From contig OX637403.1 in the NCBI GenBank assembly GCA_951799425.1, positions 24,890,811 to 24,954,810 on the forward strand: a DNA stretch of 64,000 nucleotides, read 5' to 3'. This DNA is from Ilex aquifolium (taxonomy: Eukaryota; Streptophyta; Magnoliopsida; Aquifoliales; Aquifoliaceae). The translations under genes and the position numbers were made by a program. Shown piece after piece: positions 47,346-60,673 of the stretch. Below the pieces are notes generated by a model. That model did not search any database, was not told the DNA's origin, and worked only from the letters and a program-made list of their open reading frames with translations. Position 1 is the first letter of the stretch, and each line of letters begins with the position of its first letter.

Positions 47346-48124
47346 AATGTATGAAATCTGAAGAAAGAGAAAAAGAAACACAGAAAATTGATGACCTAGG
47401 ACCTTAGTGGTACATTTTTCCTCTTTTTAATCCCCTTTGATCTTTTTTTTTAAAAAAAAAAACAAAACAAAAAAGTAAAACAATCATGCGGTATTCGAGT
47501 CTCTTCTAACATCCGGTTAATGCATATAGATACATACAAAACACTCTTTATTTCACATGTATATGGTAATTGAGGCATAAATTCCGATAAATGATCTGAA
47601 GATAATATTTAAAGTCAAGAACTTCGATATTTTTTGAAATTTATTTTGTTATCGGACTTACCAATCTTCTTTTTCATGCTATATTTAGGACTTAAATCTT
47701 CATTACATTACTTCTAGTTTATGACACTCTTCTGTATATGGTACCTAATGTGGTACATGTTCAGCGTCAACCATAGCAATCCAACCCCTCTCACCTACCG
47801 AATGTCACCTAAACAAACTAGAAAACAATGAGCATGTAAGTTAGATTTTGGCAGGGAATGGGCCACGGGCCAAAATTGTATGGCTAATGGTCGATACGGG
47901 TTCACCCAAACGTTTGTTTTGTGAGTTTTACTGGGTCAAATTGGACCCAAAACCACGACTCATGGCCTTAATCGTTGGGTTTTTAGGTTAATCTTGGGCC
48001 ATCATGTGATTGGTTGGATTGTTGGCGTAATGGTACAGCAGCCCATGAGCCACGGGTCATATGCGATCCTTGCAATCGTCTTTACTACTAGTAATGTAAC
48101 TCTTTATGGGCGTGACCAAGAAGG

Positions 48125-48360
48125 CCGAGATCAATTTTTGCTTTTAAACGAGAGTAGGCATGCTTAGTAGACGTTTTGAGTTCGAATCTTGACAATCCTT
48201 TGGGTCAGGCCATGAGAGAAGTATTCCTCATGAACACCCTAGTTCCGGCGTGGATGATCTGTCTTTGACTGGATCAAAGAGGGAATTAATCGAAGTATGC
48301 GTAAACTGGTCTGGACACAACTGACCGTTGAACCAAATAAAAAAAAAATAAAATAAAACA
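48125..48360 (+). mobile_element. tRNA-derived SINE, copy 3
   Basis: B box GAGTTCGAATCTTG at 48179, body GGCGTGGATGATCTGTCTTTG, conserved 3' part CTGACCGTTGAACC and an A-rich tail ending near 48360. Confidence 0.7.
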
Positions 48361-49089
48361 AATCTGGCATTTGAGGCATTGTAAGTGGTTTCCCATACTC
48401 AATGAAATCTTTAATACACATCTTCAGTTTCTGCTTTTAAAAGTGAAGGGGGGCAATCTTGATCCTTATTCTCTACAAATCTTTGAATCATAGGCTTAAT
48501 TATCAGCTTAAATGTCCTTAGAATCTTAGACAGAATATTTTCATTTGATTTTGTTGTAGTTGGTTTATATCAGTCCAGACAGACAACAACCTTTAATATA
48601 CAGTGTACCTATACATAATTTTCAAAAAGTTGATTGAACAATAGTGGGAGACTCTATCAACTCCTTTTTAGATTACTAGTAATGTTAAAATCTTCGCTTT
48701 CTGTAAACATAACATTGTTGTAAAGAAAAAGAATCATAAAATTAGCAATAGAAAGCTGCTGCTGAATTGCACTTATTTTACTGTTGTTCTTTCACATAAA
48801 CCACAATAATTGAGTAGAATTTCTTGCAAATTTCTCATTAATGGCACTTGCTTTACTCTACACTGTTCGAGGGTAAGTGCAATGAACTACTCCAAATGAT
48901 TTTGTTTTCTCATAATTTCAACCTTTTGTTTTTATCGAAATTGTCAAGAAATTCGCGGATTTTTACTGTTATATATATTACAGCAAAGATCATACAATTG
49001 TAAGCTATATATTGTGTACATCCATTTGTTTCTTATTATATTTATGTTCCAACAATAAGAAAGAGAAGAGAGTTATGGGGGTTAAAACA

Positions 49090-49328
49090 ATGAAGAAGTC
49101 ATCTTCCTTCTTCTTCTTCTCCATATTCAAGGACTCTTGTTCTTGTAGTGATGAGGCTTGGGATAGACCTGTGAGCTGTGAACTGTGAGCATGAAGAGAT
49201 CATATTCTGCCAGTGATGATTACATAGGGTGTATGGTACCCAAGCCTGACATTGACCAGAAAGCTGAGGCTTTCATCGCCACGATCCAAGAAACTCGGTT
49301 CTTGGACCTTCCTGAGCAGCAATTCTAA
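49090..49328 (+). CDS. Possible small plant-specific gene (DUF761-like end), frame interrupted
   Basis: A first frame from 49090 reads MKKSSSFFFFSIFKDSCS and stops at 49186-49188. A second frame reads MKRSYSASDDYIGCMVPK then PDIDQKAEAFIATIQ and stops at 49326-49328. The ending resembles small dicot proteins with a D-x-KAE-x-FIA-type motif (DUF761-like). Between them lies a direct repeat of a 7-bp unit (CTGTGAG/CTGTGAA/CTGTGAG), so an extra 14 bp may have shifted the frame. It may also be non-coding. Confidence 0.3.
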
Positions 49329-49595
49329 GCAGTTTAATCTCCCAGCTTGGACTGTGTTGAATGCTTCACTTGAACCAGTTTCCATCCTGTGATGTTCTTG
49401 CCTTTCTGATAATTTGATTGGAGAGCGCCTCAGAGTCCTTTTTTTTATTATTTTTTTCTTTTTTCTTTTTTCTTTTTAAGTTTGATCATGATGCTTGCCA
49501 AAGTTGCTAGTTTTTGAATTACAGTAGTAGAAAGTATATTTCTTTCGAAGAGTAATACTACAAAAACATACAAATTTCTTACATTTTTTACTGCG

Positions 49596-49725
49596 CCACT
49601 GATGTGGCATGTCAACATAAATTGTCGAGGATTCAGTGGTTGGCCTAATGGCCAACACCCCGCCATTGGACCTAAATGTCATGGGTTTGAACCTCACCCA
49701 CCGCTCCTCTTCAAGTTATGATTGC
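49596..49725 (+). mobile_element. Possible tRNA-like SINE head downstream of GLDP
   Basis: TGGTTGGCCTAATGGCCAAC (A-box region) and GGGTTTGAACCTCACCC (B-box region) are spaced as in a tRNA-derived SINE. No proper tRNA cloverleaf. Confidence 0.35.
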
Positions 49726-49931
49726 TATCAATAAAAATGCAGAAAGATGAAACATTGATAATTTTAATAATTGAAAACTGTAATTAAAACAGCTGATCAT
49801 CAACGTATTACGAAAACGAGTCAGCAGCTGTAAAGAAGTACACGGATATGGAAATTTTATGTACAATAAGAGGATGAAGAAGAGATGGTGTTATGTTCTT
49901 GACGGAACCTTGCCACGTGCAGTGCTAAAGC

Positions 49932-52900
49932 TTAAGCTGTGGCTGCAGCAGCTTCTTCGACAACCTGTGCTGCTGGCAGAAGGGTGCAGACGAGGTTGCG
50001 ATCGCCATAAACATTGTCAACACGACCTGAAGTAAAAAACCCAGAAATTTACATTATAAGCCGCCAACATTTCGGAACAAAGTGCAAACTTTCTGAAAAG
50101 AAAGTTGGAAGCCAAGGTAACAATATATACATCAAAAAAAGTTAATATATCAGAAAATAATAACTTGTAAAGAGAAAAAAATCAAAGTTAAAACTGGACT
50201 ACATGCGTGGACATCATGGTAATGAGAAAATTCCATATTATTCTGTCTTCTTAATTTGTAGCATCTTTGCTAAAATTTCTCACTTCAGGGTTCAGTGTTA
50301 CTCCAAATGCATGGAACTTGTGTACTAAACAAAGCAAAAGAGACGAGAAGGAATCGAAAAGCCAACAAAAAGTAGTTTTGCGAGACACTGTAATAGGTCT
50401 AAAAATGAAAGTAAGTGGAATAAAAGACAGATATACACACATGTGGTTGGCCAGAACTTGGCAGACCGAAGCCAGGAGGCAGGGAAGGCAGCATATTCCC
50501 GAGAGTATGGTTTTGTCCATGCATCAGCCATAAGCAGCGAAGGTGGATGAGGAGCTCCCTGCAATTACAATTCTCAGTTGATTACTCCAGATTGTCCGTA
50601 AATAAAATACACTTGCAACTGTTGAGGTGCATCTATATGTATGCAAGTACAACCACCTTATGAATTCAATTGTAAATTCTAATAATTAGGCAGAACACTA
50701 AGCCCCAATGGAGCAACATTCCCATTTACCTTCAGAACATTGTTGTTAATATCAGCTTTTCCTTTCTCGATCTGAGCAATTTCTTCTCTTATAGAGATCA
50801 GAGCATCGCAAAACTTGTCTAACTCTGCCTGCAAAAAATGAAGCATTATTTATGAATGAAAAACAAAAATGAGAATATAAGTATATATAAGACTCCTTTG
50901 TATAGCATACCTTGCTTTCACTTTCAGTTGGTTCAATCATGAGCGTCCCTGGAACTGGCCATGACATTGTTGGTCCATGAAATCCATAATCCATAAGACG
51001 TTTAGCGACATCTTCAGGTTCTATACCAGCGGTATTCTATCACCATAGTAGCTTGCCATGAGAAAATAATCTAATCTTCAAAAAATTGGGCTATGAGACG
51101 GGGAACAGATAAAATTAATAAATATGTTCCATCAGAATTACCTTATAGCCCCTTAAATCAACAATGAATTCATGGGCGACTGTTCCATTGACACCACGGA
51201 AAAGTATGGGATAATGTTCCTGTTAATCCAAAACAAAATAATTAAAAAAACTGACGTAAACATATCTGTAGATTGTGGAGACTCAAATTTGGTAGCCAAT
51301 AAGCTAGCCAAACATAAGTATGCAGCTCAGGTCAAGGGCCTGATTGAGGTAGAAAATCAAGTATGTGAGGGAGCTTTGACAAGTATGATGCCGGAAAATT
51401 GCAAAGAAGACAAGAAACTGCTACGCATCCTACTCTTCATTGGCATAAAAAGGGCCATGATGCTGCACGGTGCCAATCTGTTGTTCTTGGCCCAAAATTG
51501 TACATCAAAGGGTAAATGCAAATAATTGTCAAACGGAAGATGTAGAGACCTCCAAACGTTTAGCCATGTAGTTTGCATTCAATATTGCTATCTTTGATGC
51601 ATCCGTAAGCCCCTTAGACCCCATCATGGCGATATATGTATATGATATTGGCAAAATAAGCGCAGAGCCCCAAGGTGCAGCAGAAATGGTGCCAAGTGGC
51701 TGAATCTTGTCAGGGGCAGGTATACCTCCAGTGGATACCTTCAGTTTAAGATGACAAATAAATTAGAATGTGGACCATAAAGATGTAAAAGTAGCATATA
51801 TTTCTTGAAACAGAGTAAACGAGAGTAAAAAAGTTATAAACACTCGACAGAATCTATGGCAGCATTTCACAGCATTGGTCCTTTTTCTAATAGCCTTTTG
51901 TTTGGATGGGGGTTTATAGGCTGTTGGGAATACGAGCAAATAAGAATACCAATCAATAGATGGAAAACAGACAAAGAAAATACAAGGACAATAAAGATTC
52001 CCAGACGAAGACTCTTGGGAAGATGTAAAACAGACGGACCATCTTCAAAAATTAAGAACGAAATTCCATTATCAGAAGAAAAGCAAATCATCTCCCAGAA
52101 TCCCTACAAAGTAATTGAATAGGGAATTGAAAATAAAAAGTAGGAAGTATGGATGCACGGTTGCTACATACATATCTAAAATCCAAAAACACAAATGAAA
52201 TGAATCCAGAGTCAAATGCAGTTTAAGTCCAAAAGAAAGAGTGCCATACAAGAATAGCTGTATTCCTGGCCCAGGAGAGCGAATACTGATTTCATATCCT
52301 AATGCAGAAACAATGACCGTAAGTGAGTGCATACCACAGGATGTGATGGCAGAAATGGGGCAAGGTGCTTCTTCACACCAATGGGACCCATGCCAGGGCC
52401 ACCACCACCATGAGGAATGCAGAATGTTTTGTGGAGATTCAGGTGGCAAACATCAGCACCAATAAATCCTGGACTTGTCAGACCAACCTATAAGGATTAA
52501 GGAGAGAAGATTTATTCATTGATTATAATGAAACGCAAAAAAAAAACTCATATACGAATTAGAGGATAAAATACAGTAGACACAAAAAGTGTACAGTCAA
52601 CCACAAAATTAAATTTCACTTCAGTTCTGGATATGACAATCCAAGCATGTTATACCTGTGCATTCATGTTGGCTCCATCCATGTAAACCTGACCACCGTT
52701 GTCATGAATTATCTTACATATCTCATCAATACCTTCTTCATAGACTCCATGAGTTGAAGGATACGTAACCTAGAATTTAAATTAAAATCAAAGGTTGCTT
52801 GATAACTGCAATAACTGTACAAATGCTAATCCATAATGTTAATGATTCATACCATAAGAGCAGATAAATTGTCCTTATTTGTTTCAGCAGCCTTCCGTAA

Positions 52901-55900
52901 CTCTTCAATGTTAATATTTCCCTTGGCATCAGTACCAACAGCAACAATTTTCATCCCACACATAGCAGCACTAGCAGGATTTGTTCCATGTGCGGAGACA
53001 GGTATGATGCAGACATTGCGGTGATGGTCTCCCCTTGACTGAAAATAAGTTGACAGGTAGATCAGCATTATCAGTAGAAAAATAAGTCTAGAGCAATTTC
53101 ACAGAGAGAGGGCAATGTATGGTAATATCTGAGAACTTCTAGACAGATGATGCGTAAAATGCAAGTGGAGAAATGCTAATACTCCAGAACTCAGGGATAC
53201 AACCCAATCACTCATTGATGAAAAAATTATCAATCCCAGATCACTTGTACAGAAGGCATGTAGAAATTCTACTCGTAGGATGGAATGAGAATTTACATTC
53301 CCAAAAAAGGTTAAGAATCCCCCACAATAATGTAACAAAATTTTTGGCCAAAAAAAATGAAACAAACTTTATCCTCTATTCAAAAGAATGGGGTCCATGT
53401 CAAGTTCAAATTAAAATAAAACCGTGAGAAGTGACTCACTCATGCACACTGTGACACTTACGATATATGATCATCTGAAAACATTAGCCTCAGAAACTTT
53501 TGATTACATCCTTTAAGCTTCTCAATGAGGTGAGCCTCAAGGAGGAAGCATCACATAGAATGTGGTGATAATTTTATAATTCTATCGTAATGTTGGACAC
53601 AAAGTTTGTTCGAGGGGTGACATCATGATACCAGATGATATGCACGGATGACCATCAGACCAGCATACTCGCCAGCAGCACCAGCATTGGGTTGCAAAGA
53701 GAAGGAATCAAATCCAGTGATGGTACACAACAGCTCGCCCAAATCTTTGAACATTTCCTGAAAAGGAATATATTGTATTACATTAAAATACAGTCTCAAG
53801 TAGTTCATAAATGAGATAGTGAAACACATCATAGGGAGGAAACATTCTAAATACCTGATAACCCCCAGCCTGTTCAGTGGGAGCAAAAGGGTGAATTTCT
53901 GTAAAGCCTGGCCATGTCACTGGCATCATCTCTGTGGTTGCGTTCAACTTCATTGTACAAGATCCGAGGGGAATCATGCTGTGGCATAACGAGAGATCTT
54001 TCGATTGCAGCTTACTAATGTATCTGAGCAACTCATGCTCTGTATGGTACCTTAAAAATGGAAAATATAAAAAGGCAAAGAAAGTCAGATTTTTCCAGTA
54101 AAAAGTAATTAAAATTGTAGTTGGTGGAAAAACCTACGAGTTGAAGATTTGGTGTGTTAGATATGGACTCTGCCTCACAAGCCCAGAAGGGATCACACTC
54201 TGAACCTCTGATGCAAGAGCAGCTGCAGTGAATGTCACCTGAGAATTTACATTGATGCTTGTTAGAAAAACTGAATAGTTGCTAATGTTGACAGCATATG
54301 AGATTAGTAATAAACCGATACTTACAGGCTTGCCACATGAAAAAACTTTAAATAGCTTATCCACATCCTCTAAGGTGGTTGTTTCATCAAAAGAAACTGT
54401 AATCTGGAAGACAACAGAAGGCCAGTTAACTTAATCGATATCACATAGGCCGTGAATCCAAATTAATGTAAAGACTTGGAAATCACTCTTACAGTGTTTT
54501 TGTCCACAATCCGCAGATTCATCTCATTCTTATAAGCAGCTTCAGCTATAGCCAGTGAATCGGCACATTTGATCTTCACAGTGTCAAAGAAAGGAAGCCC
54601 TTGCACTTCTACTGTTCCAAGCTTCTTAATCCCAACAGCAAATGTCCCAGCAAGACCATGGACACGTTGGGAAATTGTTTTAAGGCCTTCAGGGCCATGG
54701 TAGACGGCATACATAGCAGCCATGTTGGCAAGCAGTGCCTGCATATTAGACAAGATATTCATAAAACCAAAAATTTCCCTCAGTGTACCAAGGAGCCGTG
54801 TCTGAGATTTCGACATTTCAGACTATTTTTTTTAATCTTGATATATTACTATGCATGCAAACATACAAGGATTTCTCACGCAGCCAATTATTGTGTAATT
54901 AATGGATAGAAAATGAAATAAACGGTATGTACAAAAATATCATACCTGAGCAGTGCAGATGTTGCTTGTAGCCTTGTCCCTACGGATATGCTGCTCTCTT
55001 GTCTGCATAGCCATACGTAAAGCAGGCTTTCCTGAAGAATCAACACTAACACCAATAATTCTTCCAGGCATCATCCTCTTGTACTCTTGGGATGTGGCCA
55101 GGAATGCTGCATGAGGACCTCCATACCCCATCGGAACTCCAAACCTCTGGGCTGACCCAACAACAATATCTGCCCCAAATTCACCAGGGGGCTTCAACAT
55201 CGTCAACGCTAGCAAATCAGTTGCCATAACAACCTTAACCCCATTTGCATGTGCATTTTTAACAAACTCGCCATAATCCAAAACTTCACCCTCAGTGCCC
55301 GGATACTGAACTAGTACCCCACAAACATCACCCGATTTGTAATCAAAGTCCTTGAGATCAGCCGTGATTACATTAATATCAAAACCATCAGCTCTGGTCT
55401 TACAAACATCAATTGTCTGAGGGTGACAGTTACCGGCAATAATAAAAGTTTTTTTCTTCCCCTTCTGAATATTATTACACATCGCCATTGCCTCAGCAGC
55501 AGCAGTTCCTTCATCAAGTAATGAGGCGTTCGACATGGGTAAACCAGTAAGATCTGTAATTACGGTCTGATAATTAAGCAGAGACTCGAGACGTCCCTGC
55601 GCAATCTCAGCCTGGTAAGGAGTGTACTGAGTGTACCAACCAGGATTTTCCATGATGTTCCTCAAAATAACAGGTGGTACAAAGGTGTTGTAATAACCCA
55701 TCCCAATAAATGACTTGTAAACCTTGTTCATAGAAGCCAACCTTGTCATATGCTCAATCATTTGTGATTCTTTCAAACCCCCATCAAACTTTGGCAACTT
55801 CATTGATTCAATTCGAATTGATTTAGGCACAGTGGCATCAATGAGTGAATCAAGACTCGAGTACCCACAAAACTTAGCCATTTTAGTTTGTTCTTCAGGG

Positions 55901-56208
55901 GTTGCAGAGTTATGCCGGCGAGGAAAACTATCACTGGGTTTCAATGCTTCAACCGAAATAGATCGAATTTGAGACCCAGTGCCACCAAACCCATTATTGT
56001 ATAATCCATTTCTTCCCATTATCACATCTGATCTACCACTATTTTTTCCATGAAATGGGTATCGAGACAATGAAGAAACATACCTTGAAGTCGAACACAA
56101 TAAGGGTGAGGAAGAACTGGACAACAATTCATTCCCTCTCTGTTGCTTAGCCTCTGAAACGATGCGTTTCAGAATTGCCCGGTTCGCAAGCCTCCGCGCT
56201 CGTTCCAT
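49932..56208 (-). CDS. GLDP: Glycine dehydrogenase (decarboxylating), mitochondrial P-protein (15 exons, 1055 aa)
   Basis: P-protein of the mitochondrial glycine cleavage complex. It decarboxylates glycine with pyridoxal phosphate and passes the aminomethyl group to lipoyl H-protein; central to photorespiration. Exons in gene order: 56208-54946, 54738-54493, 54403-54326, 54238-54138, 54050-53855, 53757-53632, 53038-52853, 52769-52656, 52487-52335, 51738-51550, 51219-51142, 51036-50911, 50828-50730, 50558-50441, 50026-49932; 3168 bp with stop. The Arg-rich start [17 protein letters not shown] fits a mitochondrial presequence. [20 protein letters not shown] contains the PLP lysine (about Lys790) and the Gly-rich segment. 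The C-terminal half includes [18 protein letters not shown] and [21 protein letters not shown]. Length matches Arabidopsis GLDP1 (about 1037 aa). All junctions are GT-AG and in frame. The gene looks functional. Confidence 0.97.
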
Positions 56209-56360
56209 TTATTCAGATATATTGAGGAAGTACTTGACCTTTCTGAGTTTTCACCGAGAAAGCTTTAGCTTTTCTTCTTGCTACTCTCTCTGTTTTTTTA
56301 TTGTTCCATGAGCTCAATTAGTATGTGGGTGACAATGGGTTGTTGAGGGGTACTCTGTTT

Positions 56361-56368
56361 CTATATAT
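56361..56368 (-). promoter_or_regulatory. Probable TATA box of GLDP
   Basis: On the minus strand this reads as a TATATAG-type box about 150 bp upstream of the GLDP start codon, which would put transcription start near 56330 and leave a 5' leader of about 120 bases. Inference from position and sequence only. Confidence 0.4.
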
Positions 56369-57235
56369 GTGTATTGTGAAAGGACTCTATATTAGCAGAA
56401 GTATTTACAACAAGGGTAGAGATTCAATCTGCTGTTGGTGGTGGTGGTGATGATGGGTGGAGGGTGAGTAGGTGAAAGAGAGACTGCGCACCAAAGGGTG
56501 AGACCCTGCAAGGCAATGGTTGGTGGATTTATATTTCTTTGAAGAAAATGTAAAAAACAACAATTTTTTTGGGTACTTACAACCAAATCTTTGATGTATG
56601 GAAGGGAATGAATTGAGGTTGGATTGAATTTCACTGGTCAAAATAAATTTTAGAGATATATAATGAAAACAGAGCCTCAAGAAAAGTTGTGATTTTGGGA
56701 GATACTTGCTTGGCTGATCTCTTTCACATTTGGCTTATCTCAATCTCACACCTCAAGAAAAAGAAAATCAAACTGGTAAAATCATGTCACTACACAATGG
56801 AAATAAATGAATATGGAATTTTTTTTGGTTACATGTGTTCAGATATGTGCCAATTACTTCCTTAAACTCAGCTGTTGACTAGCATAACTTGAGAATGTTG
56901 TTCTCTGAATTAGGGCTAGTGTTTGGAGATAAAAGAGGAGACGTTGGAAATTAGTAGAAATTAAATTAAAATTTTTTGAGCCTAATTATTTATCTTTATG
57001 ATTTTTATGTCTATATCACTATTATCTTGTGAATTGTAACAAATTATTAGGGTCGACCCAAGAATGTACCTAAACTCTTGAATTTCTTTGGATTCAATGT
57101 TATTATCGAAGATTTGTAGAATTCTTCCACGTAACTATGCGACATAATGAATCCACTCACTCAGTTCAATTATAATTTTATGATTTTTTTAATGTTAAAT
57201 TATTGTCATGAATTGATGTTAGATTTATTATAATT

Positions 57236-57466
57236 TTTTTTGGGTTCAACAGTCAGGTGTGTTTGGGTCAACTTACGCTTACCTCGACTAATCTTTTCCT
57301 CAGTTCGGTCAAAGACAAGTCATTCATGCCGGGATTGAGGTATTCATGAGGGATAAATCTCACATGGTCTAACACTAAAGAGTTGGTAAGATTCGAATTC
57401 AGGACGTTTGAATTTAAGTTTATAGTTCGTCTTTATTATCACTTGAGCTACTTACTTTGATATTAA
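57236..57466 (-). mobile_element. tRNA-derived SINE, copy 4 (best preserved)
   Basis: On the minus strand: A box GTAGCTCAAGTGA, B box GAATTCGAATCTT, body CATGAATACCTCAATCCCGG, 3' end CTGACTGTTGAACCC and an A-rich tail. This copy defines the family best. Confidence 0.75.
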
Positions 57467-57739
57467 TTTTGATTATTAATGCACAATAAGAAAAATTAAC
57501 CAAATGCACATGGTGTGATAGGGTATGTAGCATTTATTGTGGGCCATAAGGATCAAAGTGGGTTGGTGAATTTTGAGATCTTCATTGGATTATGGGGTGG
57601 AGGTTGGTGGGGACGAAATGAACGGTTATGATTGTTAGCCTTTTCTCTAATTTGGAGGGTGTCTGTGGGACATAGTTTCGTCAAATTGCAGAGATTCTAT
57701 TTTACTGTAGGAAGGTGGTTTGTCGAGGATCAGGAATGT

Positions 57740-59390
57740 TAGGATTAGACTTTAGGAATGAAATAATCATAACGTAGAAATATTCATTCTAAACATGGTA
57801 ATGAAAATTCATTCTCATTCTTAATAATTTCTTAGAAATAATTAATATTACAACATAAGATTAGTGATTACCAAATTAAATATGGTATTGTTCATTCCCA
57901 AATCGGTGGTAATGAACCCAAATTGATATGACCAAAAAGTCCGATAATCCCGATCCCTTCCCCTTCTCTATTTCTCTATTCTCCTCTTCACCTCAATGAC
58001 TACTCCTCTCTTACCAGGAACCATGGTAGTGCCTATATTCTCTGTCTCCTTCTCATCTCCTCGTGATGCAATGGACCATAACGACGATTGAGACTACATC
58101 TACGGCCATAGAAGATTTGACCTTACCACCAATCTCAGGTAATTCCTCAATCAATTTTGCCAACAATCTCAGATCCGTTTTAGAGTTTTGTAAAGGTTAA
58201 CATATTTTCTTTTGTAAAAGTTAACATATTTTCTTTTTTTTTTCATTTCCTGAACACATGATTATCAAAAGAAGGCAATGTTGAGAGAATACAATGTATT
58301 GTTAGATTTAAACTCAGTTGGGACTGATACGTTGGTTCTCCTTTATTTTTATGTATTTTTTCTTTTGTAAAATATTTGTTTCTCTATGCCAATTTAGTTT
58401 GCCAGCCAACTATATGCTAAAAGTAACAGTAGAAATGAGAGAAAAGAAAAAAAGGAGTGAATACATAATAATATGAATAACACTTGTGAAATTCAAATTA
58501 GTGGGTGGCTTCATGTTAACACTCAGTTTTTTTTTCTTCAGAAGGTTAACACTCCGTTGAATCCCTCTCTTACTGCTAAAAAAAACATATCAATTTGTGT
58601 AATGGTGTGTGTTGATTTGTGTTTTTTGTCATTAGCTAGGAAGTTGCCAAATATGTGTCTGTCTGGCTTGGTATTCTTGGTAAGCTCATGGGTTGCCCTT
58701 AATGACATTGCTCAGGTTATTCGCATTCATTCATATATGTTTTGCCTACTCTCAAGAACATGTGATGCCATACAAGCACATGGACATGGTTTATCTATCT
58801 TGTTTACTACTAAAGGGGTTTAAATGTTGTATCTATTTTTATTGTAGAGCCACAAGGGAGCACAAAAGTTCAAAGACAAAACTTTCTCTTTTTATGAAGA
58901 TTTATGTATGATATTTGAAAAGAATCAGTTACTGGTATAGAGGCACATGCCCCGACCGATGTGTTGGAGGAATTAAGAATTAGACAAATCTTTCTATTTT
59001 TTCAATTTGTTGTTTGTTATTGATTTTTATTATTCTTTCATTGAATTTTTTTATTATTTGATTCTTTGTGATTATTTACTGCACATTTAATCATATTTGT
59101 CAAATTTTAAAATTAACAGAAGTATCATTATAATACAGTGTGTTAATTTTGTTAGAAATTCTATAATAAAAAAGTTATTTTGGTTAAATTTTATTTTATT
59201 TGAATAGAAATTATTTTATTCAAACATTGGAATGGAATGTGCATTCCATTCCAACGCTCAATCCCAATTAATTCCCAAACATTGGAATGGTAATACACAT
59301 TTCATTCCATTTCTAAGCTCATTCCATTCTTATATACATTCAATTCCTATTTAATGACATTACTGCGTACCAAACGCAGAATATGAATAA
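57740..59390. repeat. ATTCCATT-rich repeat region
   Basis: Both flanks of this stretch carry many GGAATG/CATTCC phrases in inverted arrangement, and the right edge has GTACCAAACGC, a motif often seen at plant MITE ends. Likely an eroded DNA transposon. No transposase or clean target repeat seen. Confidence 0.35.
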
Positions 59391-59980
59391 TTTTGAGAGG
59401 GATGTTGGTGGCCGTTGGATGAGTCTATTTGAGACTGCCGGATAAACTTATTGAAGTGTACCCTATTTTATATTATAGATTATAGATCTTTTCTTTAGTG
59501 ATATCATTCTAAGTGGTATGACACTAAAATTCATATAATTTGAAAATATGAAGTAATATAAAAAATGAGCTCCTCAAAGAATCAAACTCACTATATTAAA
59601 TTACGACAACCACTTTTTTTTAAAAAAAAAATAGATAAAATCTGTACCTGAAAATATTGTTTAATTAGAAAATCGAACACTAATCATGTAATACAAAAAA
59701 TTTCAACAACATACAAATATTTCAAGTAACAATTTATTATTATTTTTTCATTATGCAATATTAAATCAATATAGACCCACAATCAATATAAAAAAAATTG
59801 ACAAAGTTTACTTTAAAAATAGAACACAAAAAAAAAATATCAACATGTGTACATAATTTATCGAATCCGCTTATTATTAAGAAATATATGAATTTAAAGA
59901 AACACAACCCAATTCATTTATCTGATTTTATATCACTCCCTAATTCTATCTTAACAAAACAATTTATCAGCTACCGCAAC

Positions 59981-60673
59981 TAGGGGTGTTCACCCTACCC
60001 TACGGGTAGGAAATATAGTCTTCCGTCTTCCTACCCGATACTTTGCGGAAGAATTTTTTCTTGGCCTACCCTACCCGACAGGTGTGGTATTCCTACCCGA
60101 CTTCCTACCCGATTAATCGGGTAGGAAGTCGGGTAAACACTTTTGTAACTATTAATTTTTGGATCATTTTAACAATTCATTTAAATAACATGCACAAATT
60201 TAACAACACAATAAATCAATAATACTAAAACATAAAACAACTACAACTACAACTACAACAACAATTACAATAAAATACAAGAAAGCATGAACATCAATCC
60301 ATCATAATTGTTACACAAATACAATAACAATTATTTTAAGTTTAAATCATATGAAATACATTAAAATCATAACTACTCTAATAGATCACCAGTTCACCAC
60401 AAATCATGTAACCTACACAAAAAACAAGTCCATATTTTAACAACTCAAACATCCACAACAATAACAATGTTATAATATAAATTATATCACACAAATGCTC
60501 TTATAATTACTAAAAAAATATAAAAAAGTTAAATATATTTTTTGCGAGTATGGTAGGGTAGGAATGCGGAAATTGATGGATATTCTGCATTCCTACCCGA
60601 TTTTTGCGGCTAGCCGTTGAGTAGGGTCGGGTAGGGTAGGAAATTACGGCCAATCGAAAATTGAACACCCCTA
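59981..60673. mobile_element. hAT-like non-autonomous element, young copy (693 bp)
   Basis: Perfect 8-bp target repeat ACCGCAAC (59973-59980 and 60674-60681) and perfect 12-bp terminal repeats TAGGGGTGTTCA / TGAACACCCCTA. Subterminal regions are dense in TACCCGA/TCGGGTA motifs, possible transposase binding sites. No coding capacity. Confidence 0.9.

Larger units (their letters stand above)
41243..49931. other. Repeat-filled gap between the Raf-like kinase and GLDP
   Basis: Holds the kinase 5' leader with CT repeats (about 41340-41445), several hAT-like MITEs, a probable solo LTR, SINE copies and one possible small gene (49090-49328). Stretches such as 42160-42640 and 47350-48120 show nothing I recognise. 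Confidence 0.6.

Noticed and set aside
49596-49700. A tRNA gene
   Set aside because: A- and B-box-like motifs exist but no acceptor stem or anticodon arm can be drawn, so a SINE head is more likely.
50267-50533. Plus-strand open frame across GLDP exon 14
   Set aside because: It is antisense to a clearly coding GLDP exon and part of an intron; no independent homology.
51172-51525. 117-codon plus-strand frame overlapping GLDP exon 11 and intron 10
   Set aside because: Part is the antisense of exon 11. The rest lies in an intron and only faintly recalls an RNase H tail; not enough to call an element.
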